Assembly: GCA_004560305.1 (NCBI GenBank)
Contig: SFVI01000024.1
Coordinates: 1-28,113 of the forward strand
Direction of reading: 5' to 3'
Length of the DNA stretch: 28,113 bases
From: a bacterium
GTDB taxonomy: Bacteria; Bacillota; Clostridia; Oscillospirales; Oscillospiraceae
Shown: positions 1 through 6,411 of the stretch, piece after piece
How positions within the stretch are numbered: position 1 is the first letter of the stretch
Layout of the letters: every line of letters begins with the position of its first letter
Notes under the pieces: model-generated
The model's input: the letters and a program-made list of their open reading frames with translations, nothing else
Told to the model about the DNA's origin: nothing
Databases searched by the model: none
Translations under genes and position numbers: made by a program

Positions 1-81
1 GAGCGTTATCAAATCGTTATCAAAAGAGAGATATAAAACCGCAAAATCGTTGTGCCGCAACGGGTTCGGAGTTTCAAAAAC

Positions 82-1062
82 TCACTCCCACTCGATGGTC
101 CCGGTGGGCTTGGGTGTCAGGTCGTAGAGGACCCGGTTGACGCCGGGGACTTCGGCGGTGATGCGCCGGGTGATGTGCTGCAGAAGGGCGAAGGGCACAT
201 CCTCCACGGTGGCGGTCATGGCGTCCCGGGTGTTGACGGCCCGGATGATCACCGGCCAGTCGTAGGAGCGCTGGTCATTCTTCACACCGGTGGACTTGAA
301 ATCGGGCACCACGGTGAAGTACTGCCACACCTTGCCCTCCAGGCCGTTCCTGGCAAACTCCTCCCGCAGGATGGCGTCGGACTCCCGGACGGCCTCCAGC
401 CGGTCACGGGTGATGGCGCCCAGGCAGCGCACGCCCAGACCGGGGCCGGGGAAGGGCTGGCGATAGACCATATTATCCGGCAGCCCCAGAGCGGAACCCA
501 CCACGCGCACCTCGTCCTTGAACAGGAACTTCAGCGGCTCCACCAGTTCAAACTGCAGGTCCTCCGGCAGACCGCCCACGTTGTGGTGGGCCTTTACCGG
601 GCCGCTCTCCAGAATGTCTGGGTAAATGGTGCCCTGGGCCAGAAACTCAATGCCGTCCAGCTTGCGGGCCTCTTCCTCAAAGACACGGATGAACTCGGCG
701 CCGATGATCTTACGCTTCTGTTCCGGTTCGGCAACGCCGGCCAGCTTATCCAGGAAGCGGTCAACGGCGTCCACATAGATCAGGTTTGCGTCCATCTGGT
801 TGCGGAACACTTCCACCACCTGCTCCGGTTCGCCCTTGCGCAGCAGGCCGTGATTGACATGAACACAGGTGAGCTGCTTGCCCACCGCCTTGATCAGAAG
901 TGCGGCCACCACAGAGGAGTCCACACCGCCGGACAGAGCCAGAAGCACCTTCTTGTCACCGATCTGCCGGCGCAGTTCCACCAGCTGCTCATCAATAAAG
1001 GCCTGGGCCAGTTGGGGCGTGGTGATACGCTCCATGGTTTCGGGGCGGCGATTGTCTGCCAT
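82..1062 (-). CDS. guaA: GMP synthase ATP-pyrophosphatase domain, stand-alone (no glutaminase domain)
   Basis: Last step of GMP synthesis: adenylates XMP and aminates it to GMP in the cytoplasm. The 326-residue product matches only the synthetase part of GuaA. The PP-loop SGGVDSS is at about residues 44-50, followed by GTIYPD, KAHHNVGGLP and FPGPGLG, and the C-terminal dimerisation end KPTGTIEWE is intact. The N-terminal class I glutaminase domain is absent, so the enzyme must use free ammonia or a separate amidotransferase. The start at 1062 (MADNRRP) is preferred over a TTG at 1077 because GGAGG at 1071-1075 sits 8 nt before it. It lies about 60 bp downstream of the GH13 gene on the same strand and is probably co-transcribed. 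A full-length guaA is also present at 20587-22128. Family assignment is firm; the ammonia source is inferred. Confidence 0.93.
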   Translation of the reverse strand: MADNRRPETMERITTPQLAQAFIDEQLVELRRQIGDKKVLLALSGGVDSSVVAALLIKAVGKQLTCVHVNHGLLRKGEPEQVVEVFRNQMDANLIYVDAVDRFLDKLAGVAEPEQKRKIIGAEFIRVFEEEARKLDGIEFLAQGTIYPDILESGPVKAHHNVGGLPEDLQFELVEPLKFLFKDEVRVVGSALGLPDNMVYRQPFPGPGLGVRCLGAITRDRLEAVRESDAILREEFARNGLEGKVWQYFTVVPDFKSTGVKNDQRSYDWPVIIRAVNTRDAMTATVEDVPFALLQHITRRITAEVPGVNRVLYDLTPKPTGTIEWE

Positions 1063-1121
1063 ATGTCTTTCCTCCAAGTATATTTATGTTTTATATGCAA
1101 AGCCGGTCAACCCGGCACTGC

Positions 1122-2402
1122 TTATACCTTGAATATGATGGGTCTGCCTTCACAGCGAAGTCTGCCCTCCCGGGCGGCGACGGTGCTGCCGTCGATTCGG
1201 TTTTCATAGCTGCCGTCAGGCACCTCCAGCGTCACTTCCCCGCTGCGGGACCGGAGGGAAAACACCCCCACGAAGCGCCCCTCGTGGCCGCTTCTCTCCA
1301 TGATGGCAATGTCCTTTTCGTCATCCCCCGCCGCCGCAAAGTCATCGCTGCTGCCGAAAGCCTGCTTGATGGCATGGAGCCTTGCCAGCAGGCCGCTGAG
1401 GTCGTGGCCGGAGTGGCGGTCGAAGGGCTCCCTTTCAAAAAGGCTGGGCAGATGGGTATTTTCAAACTCCTGCCCGGCATAGAGCAGCGTGGTGCCCTTC
1501 AGGAAATAGAGCATGGCGGTATAATTCACCAGGTCGCTCTCCTCCTGAACCAGGGCGGCGATGCGGGGCTGGTCATGGTTTTCCAGAAAGCGCAGCTTGT
1601 TGTAGTTGTCGGGATAGACTGCCTCCTGGAAGTTCAGCAGATCCAGATATTGGCTCAGCCGGGCCTTGCCCCGGAGATAGTCGTCAAAGACCTCCCGGAT
1701 GTCATACTCATACTCCATGTCGAAGGCGGCATACAGCGCCGGGTCCTTGGCGGAATAGATGCCCTGCCGCCGGGCCCAGCAGCCGAAGCTGCGGTGGACG
1801 CTCTCCGCCAGCCAGATGCAGCCCGGGCGCACCTTCTCCACCGCTTCCCGGGCCTGGAGCCAGAATTCCACCGGGATAAAGGAGGCCACGTCGCAGCGGA
1901 AGCCGTCCACGATCTCCGCCCACCGGCACAGGCTCTCGATCTGGTAATCCCACAGCGCCCGCTGGCTGTAGTCCAGGTCGATCACATCGGACCAGTCGCC
2001 GATCTTGTTGCCGGGCCGGCCCTCCGGCGTTTTGTAAAACCACTCCGGGTGCTGACTGTAGAGCACAGAGTCCGGCGAGGTGTGGTTATATACCACGTCG
2101 ATGATGCACTTCATGCCCCGCTGATGGATCGCGTCCACCAGGCGGCGGAAGTCCTCCATGGTGCCGTAGGCCGGGTTCACATCCCGGTAGTCCCGATTGG
2201 CGTAGGGGCAGCCCAGGCTGCCCTTCTTGCCCTGGACGCCGATGGGGTGGATGGGCATGAACCAGATGATGTCCGTGCCCAGGGCCTTGATCCGGTCCAG
2301 ATCAGGAATCACAGAGAGGAAGGTCCCCTCCTGCGTGTGGCTGCGGACATAAATGGAATAGATCACCTGATTTTGCAGTCCGGGGTCGGTGTTGGCCGCC
2401 AT
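1122..2402 (-). CDS. GH13 alpha-amylase family glycosidase, cytoplasmic
   Basis: Alpha-glucan or alpha-glucoside hydrolase or transglycosylase of family GH13. All four family motifs are visible: region I DVVYNH (about residues 104-109 counted from the upstream ATG at 2408), region II GFRCDVAS with nucleophile Asp173, region III with acid/base Glu202 in LAESVH, and region IV ENHDQPR with Asp279. There is no signal peptide or membrane segment, so it probably acts on imported oligosaccharides. At 426 residues it is short for the family, with a compact C-terminal beta domain. The ATG at 2402 fits the ribosome site GGAGGG better (7 nt) than the ATG at 2408 (1 nt). A promoter lies just upstream. 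Substrate and subfamily cannot be told by eye. Confidence 0.9.
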   Translation of the reverse strand: MAANTDPGLQNQVIYSIYVRSHTQEGTFLSVIPDLDRIKALGTDIIWFMPIHPIGVQGKKGSLGCPYANRDYRDVNPAYGTMEDFRRLVDAIHQRGMKCIIDVVYNHTSPDSVLYSQHPEWFYKTPEGRPGNKIGDWSDVIDLDYSQRALWDYQIESLCRWAEIVDGFRCDVASFIPVEFWLQAREAVEKVRPGCIWLAESVHRSFGCWARRQGIYSAKDPALYAAFDMEYEYDIREVFDDYLRGKARLSQYLDLLNFQEAVYPDNYNKLRFLENHDQPRIAALVQEESDLVNYTAMLYFLKGTTLLYAGQEFENTHLPSLFEREPFDRHSGHDLSGLLARLHAIKQAFGSSDDFAAAGDDEKDIAIMERSGHEGRFVGVFSLRSRSGEVTLEVPDGSYENRIDGSTVAAREGRLRCEGRPIIFKV

Positions 2403-2435
2403 GGTCATCCCTCCACTGGCAGATTTTACAACACT

Positions 2436-2464
2436 ATATTATCTCAAATTCCCAGTCAATGCAA
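2436..2464 (-). promoter_or_regulatory. Probable sigma-A promoter of the GH13-guaA pair
   Basis: On the minus strand TTGCAT (2464-2459) is followed by a 17-bp spacer and TAATAT (2441-2436), about 33 bp before the GH13 start. An overlapping TTGACT/TATAGT pair with a 15-bp spacer is a weaker reading of the same stretch. Confidence 0.55.
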
Positions 2465-2484
2465 TTGTTTTCCGCCGACTTCGC

Positions 2485-2518
2485 AAAAATCCTGAATGCG
2501 CCGGCATTCAGGATTTTT
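2485..2518. terminator. Strong bidirectional Rho-independent terminator
   Basis: Perfect 15-bp inverted repeat: the left arm 2485-2499 includes AATCCTGAATGC, the loop is GCCG, and the right arm is 2504-2518, with A-rich and T-rich tails on both strands. It lies downstream of the minus-strand gene 2708-3490 and upstream of the GH13 promoter, so it most likely ends the 2708-3490 transcript. Confidence 0.75.
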
Positions 2519-2524
2519 TGCAGC

Positions 2525-2612
2525 GACGAAACAATATAAATGCAGACCTTTCGGGACTGCACCAAAAACAAAATCACAACCCAGCGCAGCGGTTGTGATT
2601 TTGAAAGGAGGA
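2525..2612 (-). repeat. Palindromic interspersed repeat, copy A
   Basis: Contains a 12-bp inverted repeat, AAAATCACAACC (2570-2581) with GGTTGTGATTTT (2591-2602), around a 9-nt loop. Read on the minus strand it runs CTCCTTTC, AAATC stem-loop, GATTTTGTTTTTGG, then a tail reaching TATATTG. The same layout recurs in copy B at 3540-3620 in the same orientation. Boundaries are approximate. Confidence 0.55.
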
Positions 2613-2707
2613 GCAGCGGCATGCGCTTGCGACCATGTGGAATTGAACGAAATGGTGGATGCAATGAACCATAATGGAAAAATACCGCTCAAAAGAATGC
2701 TTGCTTC

Positions 2708-3490
2708 CTAAGTGGTGGACAATCGGGCAGTATCCAGTGCCTCAATCGCATCAGATAGATTTCTCCTGACCGCAGGATTATTTGCTTGTCCCTGCAATTG
2801 ACGAAGAAGCGGAATATCATCCGAATCGCCGAACTTGCCAAGCAGCCACGCGGCAAAGGGCACCGCATCCTCCGATTCCCATCCTGAGGCAACAATACGG
2901 CGCAGGTAGGGAGCAATCCCCACCGCTTTTGAAGAATAAAGGCGCTCCAAATCAAGATAAAGGTCAAAGTCCTGTTCCGCGGTATAGCTGTTGTCGGCAA
3001 GCCTTTTCAGTATGCCGGCGATTTGCTCCTCTGGTGCAAACCACAGCTTGTCCATCCATGGATCAAATTGGGCAACGCCCTTATATGAAACCCGTCCAAC
3101 CCGTTTGCGGAGCGTGAAATTGCGGTAGCCAATATCCATATAGCCATCCGTGGTATGAATCCGGTAATAGTACTTTCCCTTTGGAATGGCCTTAAACCGT
3201 CCATTGATAAATTCGCACCTTTGCAAAGTCGTGTTGATCTCAAGGCAGGAAACCCCGGAAAAGATAAGCGTGTATCCATATTTCTCGTTTTGAATGTCTT
3301 TGCAAGGATCGCCGCTGTCCTCTTCAAACTCACGTTGACATTGGACTTGCATTTCAAGAGAATGTTTCTCCGGCGAAATGGAAATCGAGCTTATCGGGCT
3401 ATCGTGGAAATAGTCATTATACAGCACTTTGTAAGATGACTTATCCATAGGAAAATTTGCTTCATGATCATAATAGTTATACATAAGCAT
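2708..3490 (-). CDS. Hypothetical protein, beta-rich N-terminus and HEAT-like helical C-terminus
   Basis: Not recognised. The 260-residue product has no signal peptide or membrane segment. The first ~150 residues are rich in Tyr, Asp and aromatic beta-strand patterns. The last ~110 residues, including WFAPEEQIAGIL and LLGKFGDSDDIPLLRQL, look like paired amphipathic helices such as HEAT or armadillo repeats. This two-part build is seen in some toxin-immunity and contact-system proteins, but nothing here proves that role. The start is uncertain: an ATG at 3490 and one at 3484 lie two codons apart, and the weak AAAGAGA ribosome site favours the second. The gene is clearly AT-richer than its neighbours and sits between two copies of a palindromic repeat, which suggests acquisition. 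A strong terminator follows. Confidence 0.6.
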   Translation of the reverse strand: MLMYNYYDHEANFPMDKSSYKVLYNDYFHDSPISSISISPEKHSLEMQVQCQREFEEDSGDPCKDIQNEKYGYTLIFSGVSCLEINTTLQRCEFINGRFKAIPKGKYYYRIHTTDGYMDIGYRNFTLRKRVGRVSYKGVAQFDPWMDKLWFAPEEQIAGILKRLADNSYTAEQDFDLYLDLERLYSSKAVGIAPYLRRIVASGWESEDAVPFAAWLLGKFGDSDDIPLLRQLQGQANNPAVRRNLSDAIEALDTARLSTT

Positions 3491-3539
3491 TCTCTTTTCA
3501 AAGGAAAGGTATTCATACTAACACATAAAAACCAGTGCC

Positions 3540-3620
3540 GCAATAGAGATGCCGAGTTGTTCCCACCAGCCCCCAAAACCCAATCGCAGCCCAACGAAGT
3601 GGGGGCGATTTGGAAAGGAG
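3540..3620 (-). repeat. Palindromic interspersed repeat, copy B
   Basis: Aligns with copy A on the minus strand: CTCCTTTC, a diverged stem-loop (AATCGC at 3572-3577 against GCGATT at 3595-3600), a GTTTT.GG stretch and an ending CTCTATTG. The palindrome is less perfect than in copy A, as expected for an older copy. Confidence 0.5.
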
Positions 3621-3652
3621 CTGCGACAGAATGAGTGAGAAGTGACTTTTAA

Positions 3653-3690
3653 TAAAAAGTCGCTGCGAACGATATGCCGTCCGCAGCGAC
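3653..3690 (-). terminator. Rho-independent terminator of tRNA-Leu
   Basis: Inverted repeat GTCGCTGCG (3659-3667) with CGCAGCGAC (3682-3690), followed on the minus strand by TTTTTATT. It begins two bases after the CCA end of the tRNA. Confidence 0.8.
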
Positions 3691-3691
3691 G

Positions 3692-3778
3692 TGGTGCCGC
3701 TGACGGGACTCGAACCCGTACAGTATCGCTACCGGGGGATTTTAAGTCCCCTGTGTCTACCGATTCCACCACAGCGGC
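3692..3778 (-). tRNA. tRNA-Leu (anticodon TAA)
   Basis: 87 nt including an encoded 3' CCA (3694-3692). The acceptor stem GCCGCTG pairs with CAGCGGC. The anticodon arm GGGGA-CTTAAAA-TCCCC gives anticodon TAA, there is a long variable arm as in class II tRNAs, and the T arm contains GGGTTCGAGTCCC. Confidence 0.97.
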
Positions 3779-3788
3779 ATATGGATAT

Positions 3789-3817
3789 AATTTATCACCG
3801 GCGGGGAAAATAGTCAA
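3789..3817 (-). promoter_or_regulatory. Promoter of tRNA-Leu
   Basis: Minus-strand TTGACT (3817-3812), a 17-bp spacer, and TAAATT (3794-3789), 10 bp before the mature tRNA 5' end. Confidence 0.65.
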
Positions 3818-3880
3818 TAGCGGAACATTTTTCCAGCGGACTTCGTCTGATACATATCCCCAGAAAAGGGAGGGACTTTG

Positions 3881-4327
3881 ATGATAAAGCTACTGACCCT
3901 GGCCATGGCCGTCTATTTTCTTTTTTCCCTGGCGGCCTGTGTCTCCCGCGCTGCATCCAAAGCCGGCGGCACCCCGGCCCCGGCGGAGGCGGTGGACGCG
4001 GATTACGCCCCGGACAGCCCGGTGGTGGACGCCCAGTTCGCCCATGTGCCGGAAAGCGGGGAGGAAGCGCCTCTGCTGCTGGTAATGATCGACGGCCAGC
4101 TATACTGCGCCACCGGGCAGGACAGCGATATTGACGGCCGCTGCGGCATGATGGACGGCCGCATTGACAGCAGCGTGGAGCGGGGAGAGATCCCCGGGCA
4201 AAACGGCCAGTCCAACTTCGGTGCGCCCTACGGTTATCAGTACGGGGCTGACGGGCAGATCGAAGTGGATCTGGAGGATCGCTGGCTGGTCTTTGCGCCG
4301 GTGGAAAGTACGCAAGAAAACTCTTGA
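3881..4327 (+). CDS. Small secreted lipoprotein with a C-terminal NGQSNFG-type domain
   Basis: 148-residue exported protein. A hydrophobic signal peptide ends in the lipobox LAAC with Cys20, so it should be lipid-anchored on the outer face of the membrane. A Pro/Ala-rich linker (about 25-50) leads to a compact domain with VMIDGQLYCATGQ, a Gly-rich turn and NGQSNFGAPYGYQYG...WLVFAP. I associate the NGQSNFG...GYQYG...W.VF signature with small Clostridia lipoproteins and extracellular tails of some membrane regulators, but function is unknown. The ATG at 3881 is preferred over the TTG at 3878 because GGGAGG lies 6-7 nt upstream. Its stop codon is inside the -35 box of the aromatic operon promoter. 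Confidence 0.75.
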   Translation: MIKLLTLAMAVYFLFSLAACVSRAASKAGGTPAPAEAVDADYAPDSPVVDAQFAHVPESGEEAPLLLVMIDGQLYCATGQDSDIDGRCGMMDGRIDSSVERGEIPGQNGQSNFGAPYGYQYGADGQIEVDLEDRWLVFAPVESTQENS

Positions 4328-4352
4328 CACCGGGACTTTTCGGGTTTATATT
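4324..4352 (+). promoter_or_regulatory. Consensus promoter of the aromatic amino-acid operon
   Basis: TTGACA (4324-4329), a 17-bp spacer and TATATT (4347-4352). The -35 hexamer contains the TGA stop (4325-4327) of the upstream lipoprotein gene. Transcription should begin near 4359, giving a leader of about 220 nt before aroF. Confidence 0.85.
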
Positions 4353-4388
4353 AGCTCTCGTAATCACATTTTTTGGAGAGCCGAAATA

Positions 4389-4445
4389 ATGAAGAACTTC
4401 GCTTTTGCAGCATATTATTACTACTTTACCGCCAAGCTGAGGTAA
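4389..4445 (+). CDS. Tyr/Phe-rich attenuator leader peptide of the aromatic operon
   Basis: 18-codon ORF MKNFAFAAYYYYFTAKLR, starting 8 nt after GGAGAG and ending in TAA at 4443-4445. It has four consecutive Tyr codons (4413-4424) and three Phe codons in 18. The operon behind it makes the precursors of Tyr (tyrA) and Phe (pheA). Placement between a consensus promoter and a terminator, and the stop codon touching the 5' arm of a competing helix, match the leader peptides of classical amino-acid attenuators. It should act in cis by ribosome stalling rather than as a product. No comparative evidence was available. Confidence 0.85.
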   Translation: MKNFAFAAYYYYFTAKLR

Positions 4446-4527
4446 GGGTAATTTGTGGTGCAAAAAAGAAGCGGATAAAAATTGCTTATGATGCTGCACA
4501 GGTTACGCCTGGGCAGCATTTTTGTTT
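4445..4527 (+). promoter_or_regulatory. Transcription attenuator: antiterminator and terminator upstream of aroF
   Basis: Terminator: ATGCTGC (4491-4497) with GCAGCAT (4513-4519) and CAGG (4499-4502) with CCTG (4508-4511), then TTTTTGTTT. Antiterminator: GTAATTTGTG (4448-4457) pairs over ten positions (two G-T) with CACAGGTTAC (4497-4506), extended by AGG (4445-4447) with CCT (4508-4510). The two structures use the same bases and exclude each other. A short TTACC (4426-4430) with GGTAA (4447-4451) pairing could pre-empt the antiterminator. A ribosome stalled on the Tyr codons leaves 4448-4457 free (read-through); one reaching the stop at 4443-4445 covers it (termination). Confidence 0.82.
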
Positions 4528-4576
4528 ATGAAAAGCACTTGATTCCCAGCTCTCAAAGGAAACGGAGGACAAAAAA

Positions 4577-5581
4577 ATGATCGTTGTACTCAAACAGGGC
4601 GTTGCCGAAGACAAGCGTGACCAGCTCATCCACTGGCTCCAGGATCTGGGGCTGCGCATCCATCTGTCCGTGGGTGAATATCAGACTGTGCTGGGCCTGG
4701 TGGGTGATACCAGCCAGGTGGACATGGACCTGGTGGGCAGTTTGGAGATCGTTGACTCTGTGAAGCGGGTGTCCGAGCCCTTTAAATGCTGCAACCGGAA
4801 GTTCCACCCGGAGGACATGGTGGTGGAATGCGAAGGGGTGAAGATCGGCGGCGGCAACTTCGCCATGATCGCCGGCCCCTGCTCCGTGGAGAGCGAGGAG
4901 CAGATCGTGGCCGTGGCCAAAGCGGTGAAGGCCGCCGGGGCCCAGCTGCTGCGGGGCGGTGCCTTCAAGCCCCGCACCTCTCCCTATGACTTTCCCGGCC
5001 TGAAGGCCACGGGACTGGAGCTGCTGAAGATCGCCCGGCAGGAGACGGGTCTGCCCTTCGTCACCGAGATCATGAGCGTGGCGGATCTGCCTCTGTTTGA
5101 GGATGTGGATATGCTGCAGGTGGGCGCCCGGAATATGCAGAACTTTGACCTGCTGCGGGAGCTGGGCAAGATGGACAAGCCCATCCTGCTCAAGCGCGGC
5201 CTGGCCAACACCCTGAAGGAGCTGCTGATGAGCGCGGAATACATCATGGCCAGCGGCAACGAGCGGGTGATCCTCTGCGAGCGGGGCATCCGCACCTTCA
5301 GCGACTACACCCGCAACACCCTGGACATCTCCGCCGTGCCCATGCTCCACGAGCTGACCCACCTGCCCGTCATCGTGGACCCCAGCCACGCCACCGGCAT
5401 TGCCAGGCTGGTGCCCCCCTGCGCCCTGGCGGCCACTGCCGCCGGCGCCGACGGCCTGATCATCGAGGTGCATAACGACCCCATCCACGCCCTGTGCGAC
5501 GGGGCCCAGTCTCTGCGTCCTGAGGAATACACCGCTCTGGCCGGCAAGGTCATGCAGCTGCGGGAGGTCGTTGCCGGATGA
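4577..5581 (+). CDS. aroF: 3-deoxy-7-phosphoheptulonate synthase (DAHP synthase, type I-beta)
   Basis: First step of the shikimate pathway: condenses phosphoenolpyruvate and erythrose 4-phosphate. The 334-residue product has an N-terminal ferredoxin-like regulatory domain (about 1-70) and a TIM barrel with GPCSVES (metal ligand Cys102), RGGAFKPRTSPY, VGARNMQNFDLL, ILLKRG and VDPSHATG. The length and N-terminal domain match the Thermotoga-type enzyme, in which that domain senses Tyr or Phe. It is the first gene after the attenuator. The start follows GGAGG (4564-4568) by 8 nt, and its stop overlaps the tyrA start as ATGA. Feedback inhibition is expected from the family but not shown here. Confidence 0.96.
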   Translation: MIVVLKQGVAEDKRDQLIHWLQDLGLRIHLSVGEYQTVLGLVGDTSQVDMDLVGSLEIVDSVKRVSEPFKCCNRKFHPEDMVVECEGVKIGGGNFAMIAGPCSVESEEQIVAVAKAVKAAGAQLLRGGAFKPRTSPYDFPGLKATGLELLKIARQETGLPFVTEIMSVADLPLFEDVDMLQVGARNMQNFDLLRELGKMDKPILLKRGLANTLKELLMSAEYIMASGNERVILCERGIRTFSDYTRNTLDISAVPMLHELTHLPVIVDPSHATGIARLVPPCALAATAAGADGLIIEVHNDPIHALCDGAQSLRPEEYTALAGKVMQLREVVAG

Positions 5582-6411
5582 AAGTAGGGATCGTGGGCCT
5601 GGGGCTGATCGGCGGCTCCTTTGCCTGGGCCTATCATAATGAGGGACACCAGGTGCTGGCCTTTAACCGCACCCGTTCCGTGCTGGACTTCGCCATGCTC
5701 AGCGGGGCCGTAGACGGAGAGCTGACCAAAGAGAACGTGTCGGACTGCGACCTGGTGCTGGTGACCCTGTACCCGGAAGCGGCCATTGCCTATATTGATG
5801 AAATGGGGCCCTGTTTCGGCCCAAAGCCCCTGGTGATCGACTGCTGCGGCACCAAGCGGGTGGTCTGCGCCGCCTGCTTCCCCATCGCCCAGCGTGACGG
5901 CTTCACCTACCTGGGGGGCCACCCCATGGCAGGCAACCATAACTCCGGCTTCAAATACGCCAAGGGCAACCTGTACCACGGGGCGCCCATGGTCATTGTG
6001 CCGCCCCGCTTTGACGATATTGCCCTGTTGGGCCGGGTGAAGGAGCTGCTCTCCCCGGCGGGCTTCGGCAGCATTTCTGTCACCACCGCGGAAAAGCACG
6101 ATCAGATGATCGCTTTTACCTCCCAGATGGCCCATGTGGTGTCCAACGCCTATATCAAAAGCCCCACTGCCCGGGTGCATAAGGGTTTTTCCGCCGGCAG
6201 CTATAAGGACATGACCCGGGTGGCCTGGCTCAACCCTCCCATGTGGGCGGAGCTGTTCATGGAGAACAAGGACTGCCTGCTGTCGGAGCTGGACATTTTC
6301 ATCGCCAATCTGCAGCAGTACCGCAAGGCCATGGAGGAAAACGACCTGCCGGAGCTGGTGCGGCTGCTGGATGAAGGCCGCAGATTGAAGGAAGAGGTGG
6401 ACGGAAGATGA
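5578..6411 (+). CDS. tyrA: Prephenate dehydrogenase
   Basis: Oxidative decarboxylation of prephenate to 4-hydroxyphenylpyruvate, the committed step to tyrosine. The 277-residue product begins with a Rossmann dinucleotide motif GLGLIGG (7-13). It has the family segment GGHPMAGNHNSGF, containing the conserved His, followed by an all-helical dimerisation domain. No ACT domain is present, so allosteric control by Tyr through ACT is not expected, and supply may be controlled mainly by the leader attenuator and DAHP synthase. It starts within the aroF stop (ATGA) and ends within the aroB start (ATGA), indicating translational coupling. Confidence 0.93.
   Translation: MKVGIVGLGLIGGSFAWAYHNEGHQVLAFNRTRSVLDFAMLSGAVDGELTKENVSDCDLVLVTLYPEAAIAYIDEMGPCFGPKPLVIDCCGTKRVVCAACFPIAQRDGFTYLGGHPMAGNHNSGFKYAKGNLYHGAPMVIVPPRFDDIALLGRVKELLSPAGFGSISVTTAEKHDQMIAFTSQMAHVVSNAYIKSPTARVHKGFSAGSYKDMTRVAWLNPPMWAELFMENKDCLLSELDIFIANLQQYRKAMEENDLPELVRLLDEGRRLKEEVDGR

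Noticed and set aside
3518..3881. Open frames on both strands across 3518-3881
   Set aside because: They are translations across tRNA-Leu, its terminator and repeat B; the peptides containing RTRTVSLPG and similar are known artefacts of tRNA antisense.
4407..4519. GCAGCAT (4407-4413) in the leader ORF pairing with ATGCTGC (4491-4497) as the main antiterminator
   Set aside because: It would be covered by the ribosome stalled on the Tyr codons, so it cannot act in the stalled state. It may form only when the leader is untranslated.
4353..4576. T-box riboswitch upstream of aroF
   Set aside because: No AGGGTGGNACCGCG-like T-box sequence or specifier stem is present; the leader-peptide model explains the region.
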